From the NCBI GenBank assembly GCA_020426325.1, contig JAGQQG010000032.1, positions 1 through 61,706 on the forward strand: a stretch of 61,706 nucleotides of DNA, given 5' to 3'. Positions 9,076 to 18,129 of the stretch are shown one piece after another. The DNA is from Planctomycetaceae bacterium. GTDB taxonomy: Bacteria; Planctomycetota; Planctomycetia; Planctomycetales; Planctomycetaceae. Both the position numbers and the translations under genes were made by a program. The notes beneath the pieces were generated by a model that saw only the letters and a program-made list of their open reading frames with translations, was not told the origin of the DNA and ran no database searches. Numbering within the stretch: position 1 is the stretch's first letter; each line of letters starts with the position of its first letter.

Positions 9076-10473
9076 ATGGTTGAATCGCTGATCATATTGA
9101 CCGGGATTGTCATTGCGGGCTTCAGTCTCGGTGGGCTGAAACGGAGCAGAGACCCTCTGTTTCCTCTGGTGATCATGGGGCCGATGCTGCTCTATGTTTA
9201 TGTCTACCAGCCGTTAGTTTCTGTCACCGCGCCGACGCGAGTACAGATCTTTCCCAGTCTTGAACCGCTGGTCATGGTGCATGTGGTCAACCTGTTGGCC
9301 GTCAGTGCCTTCTGCGTGGGGTGTATCTGGCATCGACGTCCGCGTGGTGTTGATCACAGGTTTGATGTACTACGTCAGGAACTGGGACCTCGCATCCGGA
9401 ACCGTATTTTCTCTCTGGGGATCATCTTGGGGTTATTAGCCTGTGGATCATTTGCGTTCATGGTGCAGTACTCCGGTGGATGGACGAAAGTTTTCTCGGT
9501 TGCAAAGCCATTCGTTCGCGGCCCCAGCGGTTACATCGGTGAAATGCCCATGCTTTCCTATCCAGCAGTGTTCCTGCTGGCGATTTCATTCCAGGGGCGT
9601 CGGCTGACTCCGGTTCGCATTCTGACGATGATCCTCGTGCTGATGCCGCACGTCATCATGGCAACGATTGGAGGGCGGCGAGGACCAACATTTCTTGTCA
9701 CCTGTTCACTTGTCGGGGCGTGGTGCATCATCCGTCAGAGACCACCCAAAGTGCGTTCGATTCTGGTCGGTCTGGGTGCCGTGGGTTGCCTGATGCTCTT
9801 GTTACAGAGTAACCGTAACAATCTTTTCAAATTCTGGGATCGCTCTGATCTCGACCTGACCGGGATTGAGCAACTCTGGAGTCCACCGCAATTGACGTAT
9901 GGTGACGAATATGTCGTAGCAACTGCCACCATTATCACAAGTTCCGAACTTGCTCATCATTACTGGGGAGTTCGTTATTTTGCACAATTTGTAGTGAGGC
10001 CTTTCCCGCGTTTTCTCTGGCCGTCCAAGTACGAGGATCTGGGTGTCGGCTGGATGGCGACCGATCCAGGAAAGTCCGGTATTTCCACCAGTGAATGGCT
10101 GGATGTCGTTGGCTTTGAGCCTGCAGGTGGTTCCGCAGGCGGATTAGTGATGGACCTCTTTCTGGAATTCTCTTGGGGAGCCATCCCGGTTTGCTTTTTG
10201 TTGGGACTCATGTTTTCGTCGATCTGGAAGCGTTGGGTCTCTCGCGGGGGGATCTGGACGCTGATCTATGTGGAGATGATGATTCTGTCGGTGTACCTCA
10301 TCACGCAAAGTGTCGGAGCCTGGCTGTATCGGACCATGCTGCTGGTAGGGATGACCTGGATCTTTTGGCGGACCAACATGCCTCGTCAGAGACAGGTCCG
10401 ACAAATGCCCCGTGCCCGAAGCATGAAACCCCCTGGTTATGGCGTTCCATTGGCGAAGCATCCCATTCGCTAA
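9076..10473 (+). CDS. Wzy-like polysaccharide polymerase (multi-pass membrane protein)
   Basis: This 465-residue protein has about 11 to 12 hydrophobic segments. The first two are near residues 3-21 and 27-49, and the last two near 405-440. A longer hydrophilic stretch of roughly 70 residues precedes the last helices. This layout, with the location among glycosyltransferases, fits an O-antigen or oligosaccharide repeat-unit polymerase of the Wzy type, which joins lipid-linked repeat units at the outer face of the inner membrane. These proteins share little sequence, so the call rests on topology and context. No separate Wzx flippase is visible in the window. Confidence 0.65.
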   Translation: MVESLIILTGIVIAGFSLGGLKRSRDPLFPLVIMGPMLLYVYVYQPLVSVTAPTRVQIFPSLEPLVMVHVVNLLAVSAFCVGCIWHRRPRGVDHRFDVLRQELGPRIRNRIFSLGIILGLLACGSFAFMVQYSGGWTKVFSVAKPFVRGPSGYIGEMPMLSYPAVFLLAISFQGRRLTPVRILTMILVLMPHVIMATIGGRRGPTFLVTCSLVGAWCIIRQRPPKVRSILVGLGAVGCLMLLLQSNRNNLFKFWDRSDLDLTGIEQLWSPPQLTYGDEYVVATATIITSSELAHHYWGVRYFAQFVVRPFPRFLWPSKYEDLGVGWMATDPGKSGISTSEWLDVVGFEPAGGSAGGLVMDLFLEFSWGAIPVCFLLGLMFSSIWKRWVSRGGIWTLIYVEMMILSVYLITQSVGAWLYRTMLLVGMTWIFWRTNMPRQRQVRQMPRARSMKPPGYGVPLAKHPIR

Positions 10474-10527
10474 TCGCTGTTCTTCAACGAACCGAGGAAA
10501 TTTGTTCCTCGGCAAAGTCTGTCAGAG

Positions 10528-11757
10528 ATGCGAACGATTGAGATCAGAGAATCTGTATCCAACCCGACAGCAAGCAATTTGGGAAGAGAGACGACGAACA
10601 CTGTACGCGTCTGGTTGTTGACGAATGCTCCCAGTCCGTATCAGGCGGAGCTGTTGACTGCGATTTCCGAGCTTAAAAACATCGAGTTAGATGTCCGTTT
10701 CATGGTCGCGGGAAGTCCGGCTGGTCGTGCTGCATCAAGCCGGTTTCCCTTCAAGGTGATGCGAAGTCTCACGCCCGGCTTTCTCCGCGAGGAGTTGCTG
10801 ATCCATCCCCGGGCAATCTGGGAGTGCGCCTTCACCCGGCACGACTGCTATGTCCTTTCCGGGATGTACACCAGCCTGACATTTCTGTTGTGTGTCTGTG
10901 TCCTCTCTTTGCGGAGGGTTCCGTGGCTGGTCTGGTTTGAGCGACCACATCCAAAGTCTCTTGAGGATAGTAACTGGTCGCCGCGTTTGATCATGTCAGG
11001 CCCGGCTCGTCGAATCAGAGCAGCTGTTCATCAGTGGATTCTGAAGTCAGCGAACCGCGTGATCTGTATCGGAACATCCGCCAAAGAAGCCTATGAAGAG
11101 TTCGGCCTCGCCGAGGACAAACTGGACGTACTTCCCTACTGTTGTGATGTCGAGCGTTATGACCATGTCAATCCGTCAACCGTTGAAGTTGTTCGACAAC
11201 GTCATCAGCTGGCGGGCAGGACGGTCTTTCTCTTCTCGGGGCAGATGATCGAGCGGAAAGGTGTCGATACTGCCTTGCGCGCCTTCGAGCAGGTTGCCCG
11301 ACAGCATCAGGATGTATCTTTCATTCTGTTGGGTGACGGTCCATTGCGGTCGTCATTAATGTCGCAAGTGTCTGAAGACCACCGATCACAGATTCATTTT
11401 CCTGGTCACATCGCGCAGGAGGAGTTGCCGGCCTATTTCGCAGCCGCAGACGTGTTCGTCTTTCCGTCCAGACATGATGGCTGGGGAGTTGTGATTAACG
11501 AGGCCTGTGCTGCACGGCTTCCAGTGATTACCACGCGTCAAACAGGAGCAGCACGAGATCTGGTTGAAGAGGGACGTAGCGGATTCGTTCTCGAACGCGA
11601 CGATGTCGACGGGTTTGCCAGGTCCATGAAGTACTTCGTCACCCACCCGGAGGATCGGGAATCCTTCGGAGCGAGGTCACGTGAGTTGGTCAATGCCTAC
11701 TCTCCAGAGAAGGGGGCTGAACGATTCCAACAGGCGGTGGCAAGAGCAGTTCAATGA
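10528..11757 (+). CDS. Glycosyltransferase, GT4 family
   Basis: This is a 409-residue GT-B enzyme. The donor half has FSGQMIERKGVDTAL, FPSRHDGWGVVINEACAAR and TTRQTGAARDLVE, typical of GT4 proteins. The E of the second stretch corresponds to the first glutamate of the E-x7-E motif. The first 25 or so residues before RVWLLTNAPSPYQ are not family-like, so the real start may lie a little downstream of the ATG at 10528. The stop overlaps the start of the next gene, which suggests coupling. Confidence 0.83.
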   Translation: MRTIEIRESVSNPTASNLGRETTNTVRVWLLTNAPSPYQAELLTAISELKNIELDVRFMVAGSPAGRAASSRFPFKVMRSLTPGFLREELLIHPRAIWECAFTRHDCYVLSGMYTSLTFLLCVCVLSLRRVPWLVWFERPHPKSLEDSNWSPRLIMSGPARRIRAAVHQWILKSANRVICIGTSAKEAYEEFGLAEDKLDVLPYCCDVERYDHVNPSTVEVVRQRHQLAGRTVFLFSGQMIERKGVDTALRAFEQVARQHQDVSFILLGDGPLRSSLMSQVSEDHRSQIHFPGHIAQEELPAYFAAADVFVFPSRHDGWGVVINEACAARLPVITTRQTGAARDLVEEGRSGFVLERDDVDGFARSMKYFVTHPEDRESFGARSRELVNAYSPEKGAERFQQAVARAVQ

Positions 11758-13004
11758 TGAGCCCGACAACTACCTCTCCGCCGAGCAAATCGTCGGCCTC
11801 AGCTACGAGTCTGGAGGCAATGAAGATTGCGTTTGTGGTGGGGGGACTGTATTCGCTGGCCAACGGTGTTGCCTGGATCATGCGCGATCTGGCAGCCGCC
11901 CTCGGGCGTGCAGGGTCACCCGTCGATGTGTACGCAGCCGAATGTTACGGCCGGGGAAAAGCGCCTATTGGGCACATCTTCGATCAGCCGACACAGTGGA
12001 TTGCCCGAAAAGGTCTCTGGCTGGGGGGACTTTCCTGGGCTCCCACACTCAAGCCGGTCATCCGACAAGCCGTTGCCGAGCATGACATCATCCATAACCA
12101 TAGCGTCTGGATGTTGCCCAATTCCTACAGCTCTCGGTCGGCGAAACGATTCGGGAAACCGGTCGTGATTACAGCTCACGGCATTTTGGAGCCGTGGGCC
12201 CTTGCTCACTCCCGTTGGAAAAAACAACTCGTCGGTGCGATGTTTCAGCAACGTGAGCTGTTGGAGGCCGATTGTCTGCAAACAAACAGCTTGTCGGAAG
12301 TGGAAGGGATCCGTCAGTACGGAATCAAGTCACCCGTAGCGATCATTCCCAACGGTGTCGATCTGGAAGTTCTCGATCAACCTGCTGACAGGTCGCTCCT
12401 GGAGGCACAATATCCCGAGCTGAAGGGAAAACGACTCATCCTGTTTATGGCACGTCTCCATGTGAAGAAAGGGCTTGAACACCTGCTGACCGCGTGGGGG
12501 CAACTCGCACCCCGACACCCGGACTGGCACCTCGTGATCGGAGGTCCTGACAATGGATATGAACATCAAGCGAGAGCCATCACTGAGGCACAGTCGCTGC
12601 AACGACGAGTAACGTTTACGGGTAATCTCCAAAATGAGATGAGCCGTTCGGCCCGTCAGTCCGCGGAGATTTTTGCCCAACCATCATTCTCCGAGGGATT
12701 CAGCATGTCCATCCTCGAATCGATGGCAGCCGGATGTCCGGTGTTAATCACACCCGGCTGTAACTTTCCTCAGGTGAAACAGGAACGAGCAGGTGTCATC
12801 GTCGATCCGAACACGCAGGCCACAACGGCGGGACTCGAACAACTGCTGAATATGTCTGATTCCGAACGAGCCGAAATGGGGGCCAGAGGACGTCATCTCA
12901 TCGAAACTCACTACACTTGGGATATTGTCGCCGAGCAGACGCTCGAGCTTTACCGCTGGCTGTTGGGAAACAGTCCTCGCCCGGATTTCATCATTGACGG
13001 GTGA
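11754..13004 (+). CDS. Glycosyltransferase, GT4 family
   Basis: The core begins MKIAFVVGGLYSLANGVAW, a GT4 N-terminal loop, and the donor site reads SEGFSMSILESMAAGCPVLI. The linker is IPNGVDLEVL. Two starts compete. The ATG at 11754 overlaps the previous stop and would add 22 Ser/Thr/Pro-rich residues. The ATG at 11820 gives the family-like N-terminus but has GGAGG only two bases upstream. The family comparison favours 11820; the gene overlap favours 11754. No membrane segment is seen. Confidence 0.83.
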   Translation: MMSPTTTSPPSKSSASATSLEAMKIAFVVGGLYSLANGVAWIMRDLAAALGRAGSPVDVYAAECYGRGKAPIGHIFDQPTQWIARKGLWLGGLSWAPTLKPVIRQAVAEHDIIHNHSVWMLPNSYSSRSAKRFGKPVVITAHGILEPWALAHSRWKKQLVGAMFQQRELLEADCLQTNSLSEVEGIRQYGIKSPVAIIPNGVDLEVLDQPADRSLLEAQYPELKGKRLILFMARLHVKKGLEHLLTAWGQLAPRHPDWHLVIGGPDNGYEHQARAITEAQSLQRRVTFTGNLQNEMSRSARQSAEIFAQPSFSEGFSMSILESMAAGCPVLITPGCNFPQVKQERAGVIVDPNTQATTAGLEQLLNMSDSERAEMGARGRHLIETHYTWDIVAEQTLELYRWLLGNSPRPDFIIDG

Positions 13005-13052
13005 TGAAACACGCCCCTGCCTGTTGAAACGAATTGTCGATTCTGCGTTGTC

Positions 13053-13994
13053 ATGAATGAATCCTCGCCGATGTCCCATTCTCCCGTAAGCGTCATTATC
13101 CTGACGTACAACGAGGAGACGACCATCGAGGAGTGTCTGTCGTTTCTCGATTGGGCAGACGATGTGATCCTAGTTGATTCGTTCAGCACGGACAGAACAG
13201 TTGAGGTGGCACTCGCCGCGCGATCGGACTTGCGAGTGTTTCAGCACTCGTTCGAGGATTTCGGAGCGCAAAGGAATTATGCGTTGGACGAGACATCCCC
13301 GGCGCATGAGTGGGTCCTGTTCCTCGACGCTGATGAGCACTGCAATTCCGATTGCCAACGGGGGATTCAGGAAGCTGTCAAAAATCCGAGGGAATACGTC
13401 GGCTTCTTTCTGACGTGTCGGAACATGTTTCTTGGTCGATGGATCAAACGCTGCACACTCTACCCGTCCTGGCAGTTGCGGTTGCTCAAGCGAGGGGAGG
13501 TTCGCTATCGGAAGGAAGGGCATGGACAGCGTGAAGTGACCGATGGTCCGTTGGGATATATTGAGGAACCGTACGATCACTACGGTTTCATCAATGGTCT
13601 CGAACACTGGATCGCCAGACATAACAAATACTCAACGAATGAAGTCGAACTGATTCAACATCTGAGAACCCAGCCACTGGCGCTGGGCGATCTCATGCGA
13701 AGGGATCCGATCCTCAGACGCCGGTGCCTCAAGCGTCTGGCAGCACGATTCGGGTTTCGGCCGCTCACAAGATTTGTCTATCTGTACTTTCTCCGTTTTG
13801 GCTTTCTGGACGGCTGGGCCGGCTTCCAATTCTGTCTGTTACGGGTAGCACATGAGATACACATCACTGCGAAACTTGCTGAGGCTGAATACAAATCATC
13901 CCACACAGCTCAAGCTGTGATATCGAGAACAACGGAGAACCAGGAGACAGGTTCGGGGGCCCACCTCGTACACGCAGTCTCTTCACAGAGTTAG
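13053..13994 (+). CDS. Glycosyltransferase, GT2 family, WaaE/KdtX-like
   Basis: This GT2 enzyme has SVIILTYNEETTIEECL, DDVILVDSFSTDRT and the DXD stretch LFLDADEHC. The pattern around FGAQRNYAL is characteristic of the WaaE/KdtX-type beta-glycosyltransferases that modify lipopolysaccharide inner core, although these are widespread in other glycan loci. The C-terminal 70 residues contain a hydrophobic stretch (FVYLYFLRFGFLDGWAGF) that may anchor it to the membrane. A second in-frame ATG 6 codons downstream gives nearly the same product. Confidence 0.82.
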   Translation: MNESSPMSHSPVSVIILTYNEETTIEECLSFLDWADDVILVDSFSTDRTVEVALAARSDLRVFQHSFEDFGAQRNYALDETSPAHEWVLFLDADEHCNSDCQRGIQEAVKNPREYVGFFLTCRNMFLGRWIKRCTLYPSWQLRLLKRGEVRYRKEGHGQREVTDGPLGYIEEPYDHYGFINGLEHWIARHNKYSTNEVELIQHLRTQPLALGDLMRRDPILRRRCLKRLAARFGFRPLTRFVYLYFLRFGFLDGWAGFQFCLLRVAHEIHITAKLAEAEYKSSHTAQAVISRTTENQETGSGAHLVHAVSSQS

Positions 13995-14024
13995 TTTTTT
14001 GGAGTGTGAAGAAGGATCGAATTC

Positions 14025-14768
14025 ATGAAGAATCAATTGAAATGGCTGTTGTTCCCTGGTCTCAATCTGCATGCACGATTGAGAAATCAAGTCATGCCGA
14101 CGTTCATGGGACAGCCGTCGAATGGTGAGAAGCGAATGTTGCTCGACGCGGGTTGCGGCAATGGGATGCTTTCCTATCAGGCGTATCTCAAGGGCAACCG
14201 GGTGATCGGAGTTTCGATCAAAAGCGAGGTTGATCGGAACAAGAAACTGTTCAATGAATACCTCAGAATTCCCGAAGACAAGCTGACGTTTCGTGCCCAT
14301 AACCTTTATGACATCGAGTCCCTCGGCGAACAGTTCGACGAGATCGTCTGTTGCGAGGTGATGGAGCACATTAAAGGTGACGAACAGGTCTGCAGGAGTT
14401 TCTTCAACATCTTGAAACCTGGGGGCGTGCTGCATCTTTGCTGTCCGAATGCCGAGCACCCGGATCATGTCAACTATCCACTCGATCCTGATGAAACGGG
14501 CGGTCATGTTCGGACCGGCTACACCTACGAGACATACAAGGCCCTATTGGAACCAATCGGCTTCGAGTTGTCAGAGCCGGTTGGATTAGGCGGCCCCATC
14601 AGGCAGACCTGCAACAAGCCAATCACTCGCATGCACGGAGTCGGGGGGGTGCCGTTGGCGTTGGCGACCTTTGCGGTACTCGCACCCTGGTCGATCTTCG
14701 ACACGCATCATCCCAAGGTTCCGTACAGTCTCTACGTCCGTGCGACCAAACCCTCGACGTCAAATTAA
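14025..14768 (+). CDS. SAM-dependent methyltransferase, class I
   Basis: This 247-residue protein carries the class I SAM-binding motif LLDAGCGNGMLSYQ near residue 40, and EIVCCEVMEHIKGDE and LKPGGVLHLCCPN as later motifs of the Rossmann fold. Enzymes like this in polysaccharide loci often methylate a sugar hydroxyl, but lipid and small-molecule methylation cannot be excluded. The ATG at 14025 has AAGGAT upstream. The gene lies between a GT2 and a GT4 gene on the same strand. Confidence 0.8.
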   Translation: MKNQLKWLLFPGLNLHARLRNQVMPTFMGQPSNGEKRMLLDAGCGNGMLSYQAYLKGNRVIGVSIKSEVDRNKKLFNEYLRIPEDKLTFRAHNLYDIESLGEQFDEIVCCEVMEHIKGDEQVCRSFFNILKPGGVLHLCCPNAEHPDHVNYPLDPDETGGHVRTGYTYETYKALLEPIGFELSEPVGLGGPIRQTCNKPITRMHGVGGVPLALATFAVLAPWSIFDTHHPKVPYSLYVRATKPSTSN

Positions 14769-14809
14769 ACAGAACGGAGCGTTTCGTTAACACCACGAGT
14801 CACATCGAA

Positions 14810-16105
14810 ATGTCTGCTCCGTCCGCAGCATCGGTCAGGGCTGACGTTACGGAACCGCGTGTGCTGGTTACCCAACTGGGAGCGAGACGTCACTATTTGG
14901 TACCGGCGACCTTCGAATCGCACGGGATGCTTGATCGATTCATGACCGACCTGTATTTGCAGGCAGGCCCCCTTTCAACCGCAGTGACCGGGCTTTCGCG
15001 ACTGATTCCGGTTGCTCCGCTTCGGCGGCTGGCTGGTCGACGAGACCAAGGTTTGCCTGCAGAACGCGTCACCAGTTTTCCCTGGATGGGACTTCAATAC
15101 AGGTTGAAAGCCCGGTTGGCCTCGCGACGTGGCGAACTGACAGGAGCATGGTTGTGGGCGGGTCGTGAATTCTCCCAGCGAGTTGTCTCACAAGGTTGGG
15201 GAGACGCCAACTCGATCTACGCATACAGCTCAGCTGCGCTGGAAATGTTTCAGGCGGCGCAGAGTGTCGGCAAGTTGTGCATTCTCGATCATGCCACTGC
15301 ACCGAAGAGATTTGAGGATGCACTGACCTCTCGACAAGCGGAACGCTATGCCGGCTGGTCATCATCGCCACCAACAGAGGACCGCTGGGTGAACGAGTTC
15401 GCAGACCGGCAGAATCAGGAAGCCGAACTCGCTGATGTGATTATCTGCGGATCAACATTTGTGAAGAACGCTGTCGAGGCTGAAAGCGGACAGGGACACA
15501 AGTGTGTCGTCGTGCCCCTTGGACTTCGCTCTCTTCCCCAGAACGTTGCTCCTAAGGTCGTTAATCAACACCGGCCGCTGCGGATTCTCTTTGTCGGAGA
15601 TGAAGCCATTCGCAAAGGAATCGGCGATCTGTGTACAGCCGTCAGTCAATTCGGACGAAATCGCTGTGAAACGCGGGTGGCGGGCAATATCGATCTCAGC
15701 GATGCTGGTCGAACCCAGGCAAGTCAAACGGTCACGCTTCTGGGACCTGTTCCCCGGGCAGAGATGCGAAGCCAGTACGAGTGGGCCGATGTCTGTCTTC
15801 TGCCCTCCGTGAGTGACACATTCGGATTGGTGATTCTGGAAGCCATGTCCCTCGGCGTGCCCGTCATCACGACTCCCAACACGGGAGGCGCCGACGTGAT
15901 AGACGAAGGAGAAAACGGTTACATTGTCCCGGTCATGTCTCCTGAGACAATCGCAGAGCGATTGGAAACGTTCGATCAAGACCGGAGTCTGTTGTCACAG
16001 TTTTCCGAGCGATGCCTGCTCAAGAGCAAGGATTTCGGAATTGAACATTACGGGGCCAACCTTGTGACGGCCGTCCGCGACGCTTACACCCAGAAGATGA
16101 ATTGA
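14810..16105 (+). CDS. Glycosyltransferase, GT4 family
   Basis: This 431-residue GT-B protein has ILFVGDEAIRKGIGDL, PSVSDTFGLVILEAMSLG and TTPNTGGADVIDEGENG in the donor half. The N-terminal half is longer than usual and shows little conservation. It is separated from the methyltransferase by 41 bases, and the next gene begins 3 bases after its stop. It is probably co-transcribed with both. The substrate is not known. Confidence 0.82.
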   Translation: MSAPSAASVRADVTEPRVLVTQLGARRHYLVPATFESHGMLDRFMTDLYLQAGPLSTAVTGLSRLIPVAPLRRLAGRRDQGLPAERVTSFPWMGLQYRLKARLASRRGELTGAWLWAGREFSQRVVSQGWGDANSIYAYSSAALEMFQAAQSVGKLCILDHATAPKRFEDALTSRQAERYAGWSSSPPTEDRWVNEFADRQNQEAELADVIICGSTFVKNAVEAESGQGHKCVVVPLGLRSLPQNVAPKVVNQHRPLRILFVGDEAIRKGIGDLCTAVSQFGRNRCETRVAGNIDLSDAGRTQASQTVTLLGPVPRAEMRSQYEWADVCLLPSVSDTFGLVILEAMSLGVPVITTPNTGGADVIDEGENGYIVPVMSPETIAERLETFDQDRSLLSQFSERCLLKSKDFGIEHYGANLVTAVRDAYTQKMN

Positions 16106-16108
16106 TCC

Positions 16109-17452
16109 ATGCGGATCCTGTTCCTGACTCACTACTATCCTCCCGAGGTCAATGCTCCTGCATCGCGGACGTCGGAGCATTGTATGCGCTGGGCGGCGGC
16201 CGGGCATGATGTGACCGTCGTGACGTGTGCTCCGAACTGTCCGGATGGAGTTGTGTTCGACGGCTATCGAAACCGGCTGCGACGGCAGGTCGAGATGGTC
16301 GACGGTGTCCGGGTCATGCGCGTGTGGACCTATGTCGCCCCGAATTCAGGAACGATCCGGCGGATTGCCAACTATGTGTCTTACATGCTCAGTGCCATCT
16401 GGACGTGCCTGTGGTTGTCGCGACCGGATGTTGTGATCGCGACGTCACCCCAGTTCTTCTGTGGCTGGGCCGGTGTGTGGGTGAGCCGACTCAAACGTGT
16501 TCCCTTCGTGCTGGAAATCCGTGACATCTGGCCGGAGTCCATCCAAGTGGTCGGAGCCATGCAGGGGGGACCGGTCGTCCGCTACCTGGAGTGGCTCGAA
16601 CGCCGGATGTATCTCGCTGCCGATCATATCGTGACGGTTGGTGCAGGGTACAAAGATCGCATCGCCGAGAAGGTTCCGGTATCGGACCATGTGTCGGTCA
16701 TCATGAATGGCGTCGACCTGGAGAAGTTCTCTCCAGATCAGGTCGAGGGTGTCGATGCGTTTCGTCGCGAGTGGAATCTGGAAGATCGATTTGTCTGTTC
16801 CTACATCGGCACCATCGGGATGGCACATGGATTGGAGGTCGTTATCGAAGCGGCAGAGCGACTGCGAGACGAAGGACGAAACGATGTATCTTTCCTGCTT
16901 GTGGGTGACGGAGCCCGCAAAAATGAGCTGGAGGCGACTGTACGCGATCGGGGGTTGAGCGAATGGGTCGTGTTCACTGGCCGTCAGCCACGCGAGATGA
17001 TGCCGACCGTTCTCGCAGCTTCCGATGCGTGTCTGGTCCATCTGCGGGCGACCGAACTCTTTGGCACGGTCATCCCGTCCAAAATCTTCGAGACGATGGC
17101 CATGGCAAGGCCCATCATCATGGGCGTGCGGGGAGAAGCCCTCGAGATCGTCAAGCGGGCAAATGCCGGCATCGAGATGCAGCCGGAATCGGCCGACTCC
17201 TTGCTGGACGCGATCAGGCATCTGGCAGATAACAATCATCTCGCTCAGTCGATGGGGCAAGCAGCCCGCGAATATGTCGCCGCACACTTCAGCCGAGACT
17301 CGATGGCTCAAGCTTACCTGGAGCTGCTCGCTGATCTGATAGGTGGCCAGTCTCACGCGATATCCAGCAGCAGCTCTCGGGAAGCGTTTCAACGAAACTG
17401 CCACTCTCACGAGGGAGCAGTCCTCGCAGAACCGAGTGGGAGGATTCAATGA
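16109..17452 (+). CDS. Glycosyltransferase, GT4 family, WbuB-like
   Basis: The N-terminus MRILFLTHYYPPEVNAPASR and the stretch EIRDIWPESIQVVGAM are hallmarks of the WbuB/Cps2F-like GT4 group, whose members include N-acetylfucosamine transferases. The donor site has VIPSKIFETMAMARPIIMG. The C-terminal 35 residues are not family-like. At 447 residues the protein is slightly longer than typical members because of that tail. The stop overlaps the next start as ATGA. Confidence 0.85.
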   Translation: MRILFLTHYYPPEVNAPASRTSEHCMRWAAAGHDVTVVTCAPNCPDGVVFDGYRNRLRRQVEMVDGVRVMRVWTYVAPNSGTIRRIANYVSYMLSAIWTCLWLSRPDVVIATSPQFFCGWAGVWVSRLKRVPFVLEIRDIWPESIQVVGAMQGGPVVRYLEWLERRMYLAADHIVTVGAGYKDRIAEKVPVSDHVSVIMNGVDLEKFSPDQVEGVDAFRREWNLEDRFVCSYIGTIGMAHGLEVVIEAAERLRDEGRNDVSFLLVGDGARKNELEATVRDRGLSEWVVFTGRQPREMMPTVLAASDACLVHLRATELFGTVIPSKIFETMAMARPIIMGVRGEALEIVKRANAGIEMQPESADSLLDAIRHLADNNHLAQSMGQAAREYVAAHFSRDSMAQAYLELLADLIGGQSHAISSSSSREAFQRNCHSHEGAVLAEPSGRIQ

Positions 17453-18129
17453 ACTTGAATGCTGTCGAACACAACAACAAATTGGGGGTCAGCGCATACC
17501 AGTTTCAACATCAGGGGAGTCGTGGATCGGCCGCAAGGTATCTGGCTCCCGCGATTGAATCTCTTCAGCCGCAACTGCATCAGGGCATGCGGGTACTCGA
17601 CGTTGGCTGTGGGAACGGGTATTGGGCCGGTCAATACGCCGCACGCGGATGCACAGTTGTCGGGATTGATCCGTCGACTTCGGGCATCGAACAGGCTCGC
17701 AAGGCACATCCGAATGTGAGGTTTGAGGAAGACATTGTGACGGTTGATCTGATCGATCGACTGGGAGAACAGCCTTTCGATCTCGTGTTCAGTTCCGAAG
17801 TCGTTGAACACCTCTACTCGCCAGCGACCTGGGCTGAGGCCTGTTACGCTGCTTGTCAACCGGGTGGCACAGTACTTTGCACGACCCCGTACCATGGTTA
17901 CCTGAAGAATCTGGCAATAGCCCTGACGGGAAAATTCGACCATCACTGGCAACCACTGCGTGAAGGGGGCCACGTTAAGTTCTTCAGCGAAGCGACCCTG
18001 TCACGGTTGCTCAGAGATGCTGGTTTTGTGAATGTGCGAATGAAGGGGGCAGGTCGCTGGCCGTTCTTATGGAGGTCGATGGTCATGCGTGCCGATCGCC
18101 CCGGAAACGTGTCGACCACAGAGGTCTGA
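17449..18129 (+). CDS. SAM-dependent methyltransferase, class I
   Basis: Motif I reads VLDVGCGNGYWAGQY at about residue 50, followed by VVGIDPSTSGIEQA and later SSEVVEHLYSPATW. This is the ubiE/methyltransferase-11 type fold. At 226 residues it is compact. It overlaps the WbuB-like gene (ATGA) upstream and the heparinase-like gene (TGATG) downstream, so all three are translationally coupled. The likely target is a sugar or the lipid carrier, though this is inference from context. Confidence 0.8.
   Translation: MNLNAVEHNNKLGVSAYQFQHQGSRGSAARYLAPAIESLQPQLHQGMRVLDVGCGNGYWAGQYAARGCTVVGIDPSTSGIEQARKAHPNVRFEEDIVTVDLIDRLGEQPFDLVFSSEVVEHLYSPATWAEACYAACQPGGTVLCTTPYHGYLKNLAIALTGKFDHHWQPLREGGHVKFFSEATLSRLLRDAGFVNVRMKGAGRWPFLWRSMVMRADRPGNVSTTEV

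Noticed and set aside
16445-17449. Long open frame on the minus strand opposite the WbuB-like gene
   Set aside because: Shadow of a well-supported glycosyltransferase; no start signal or family match.
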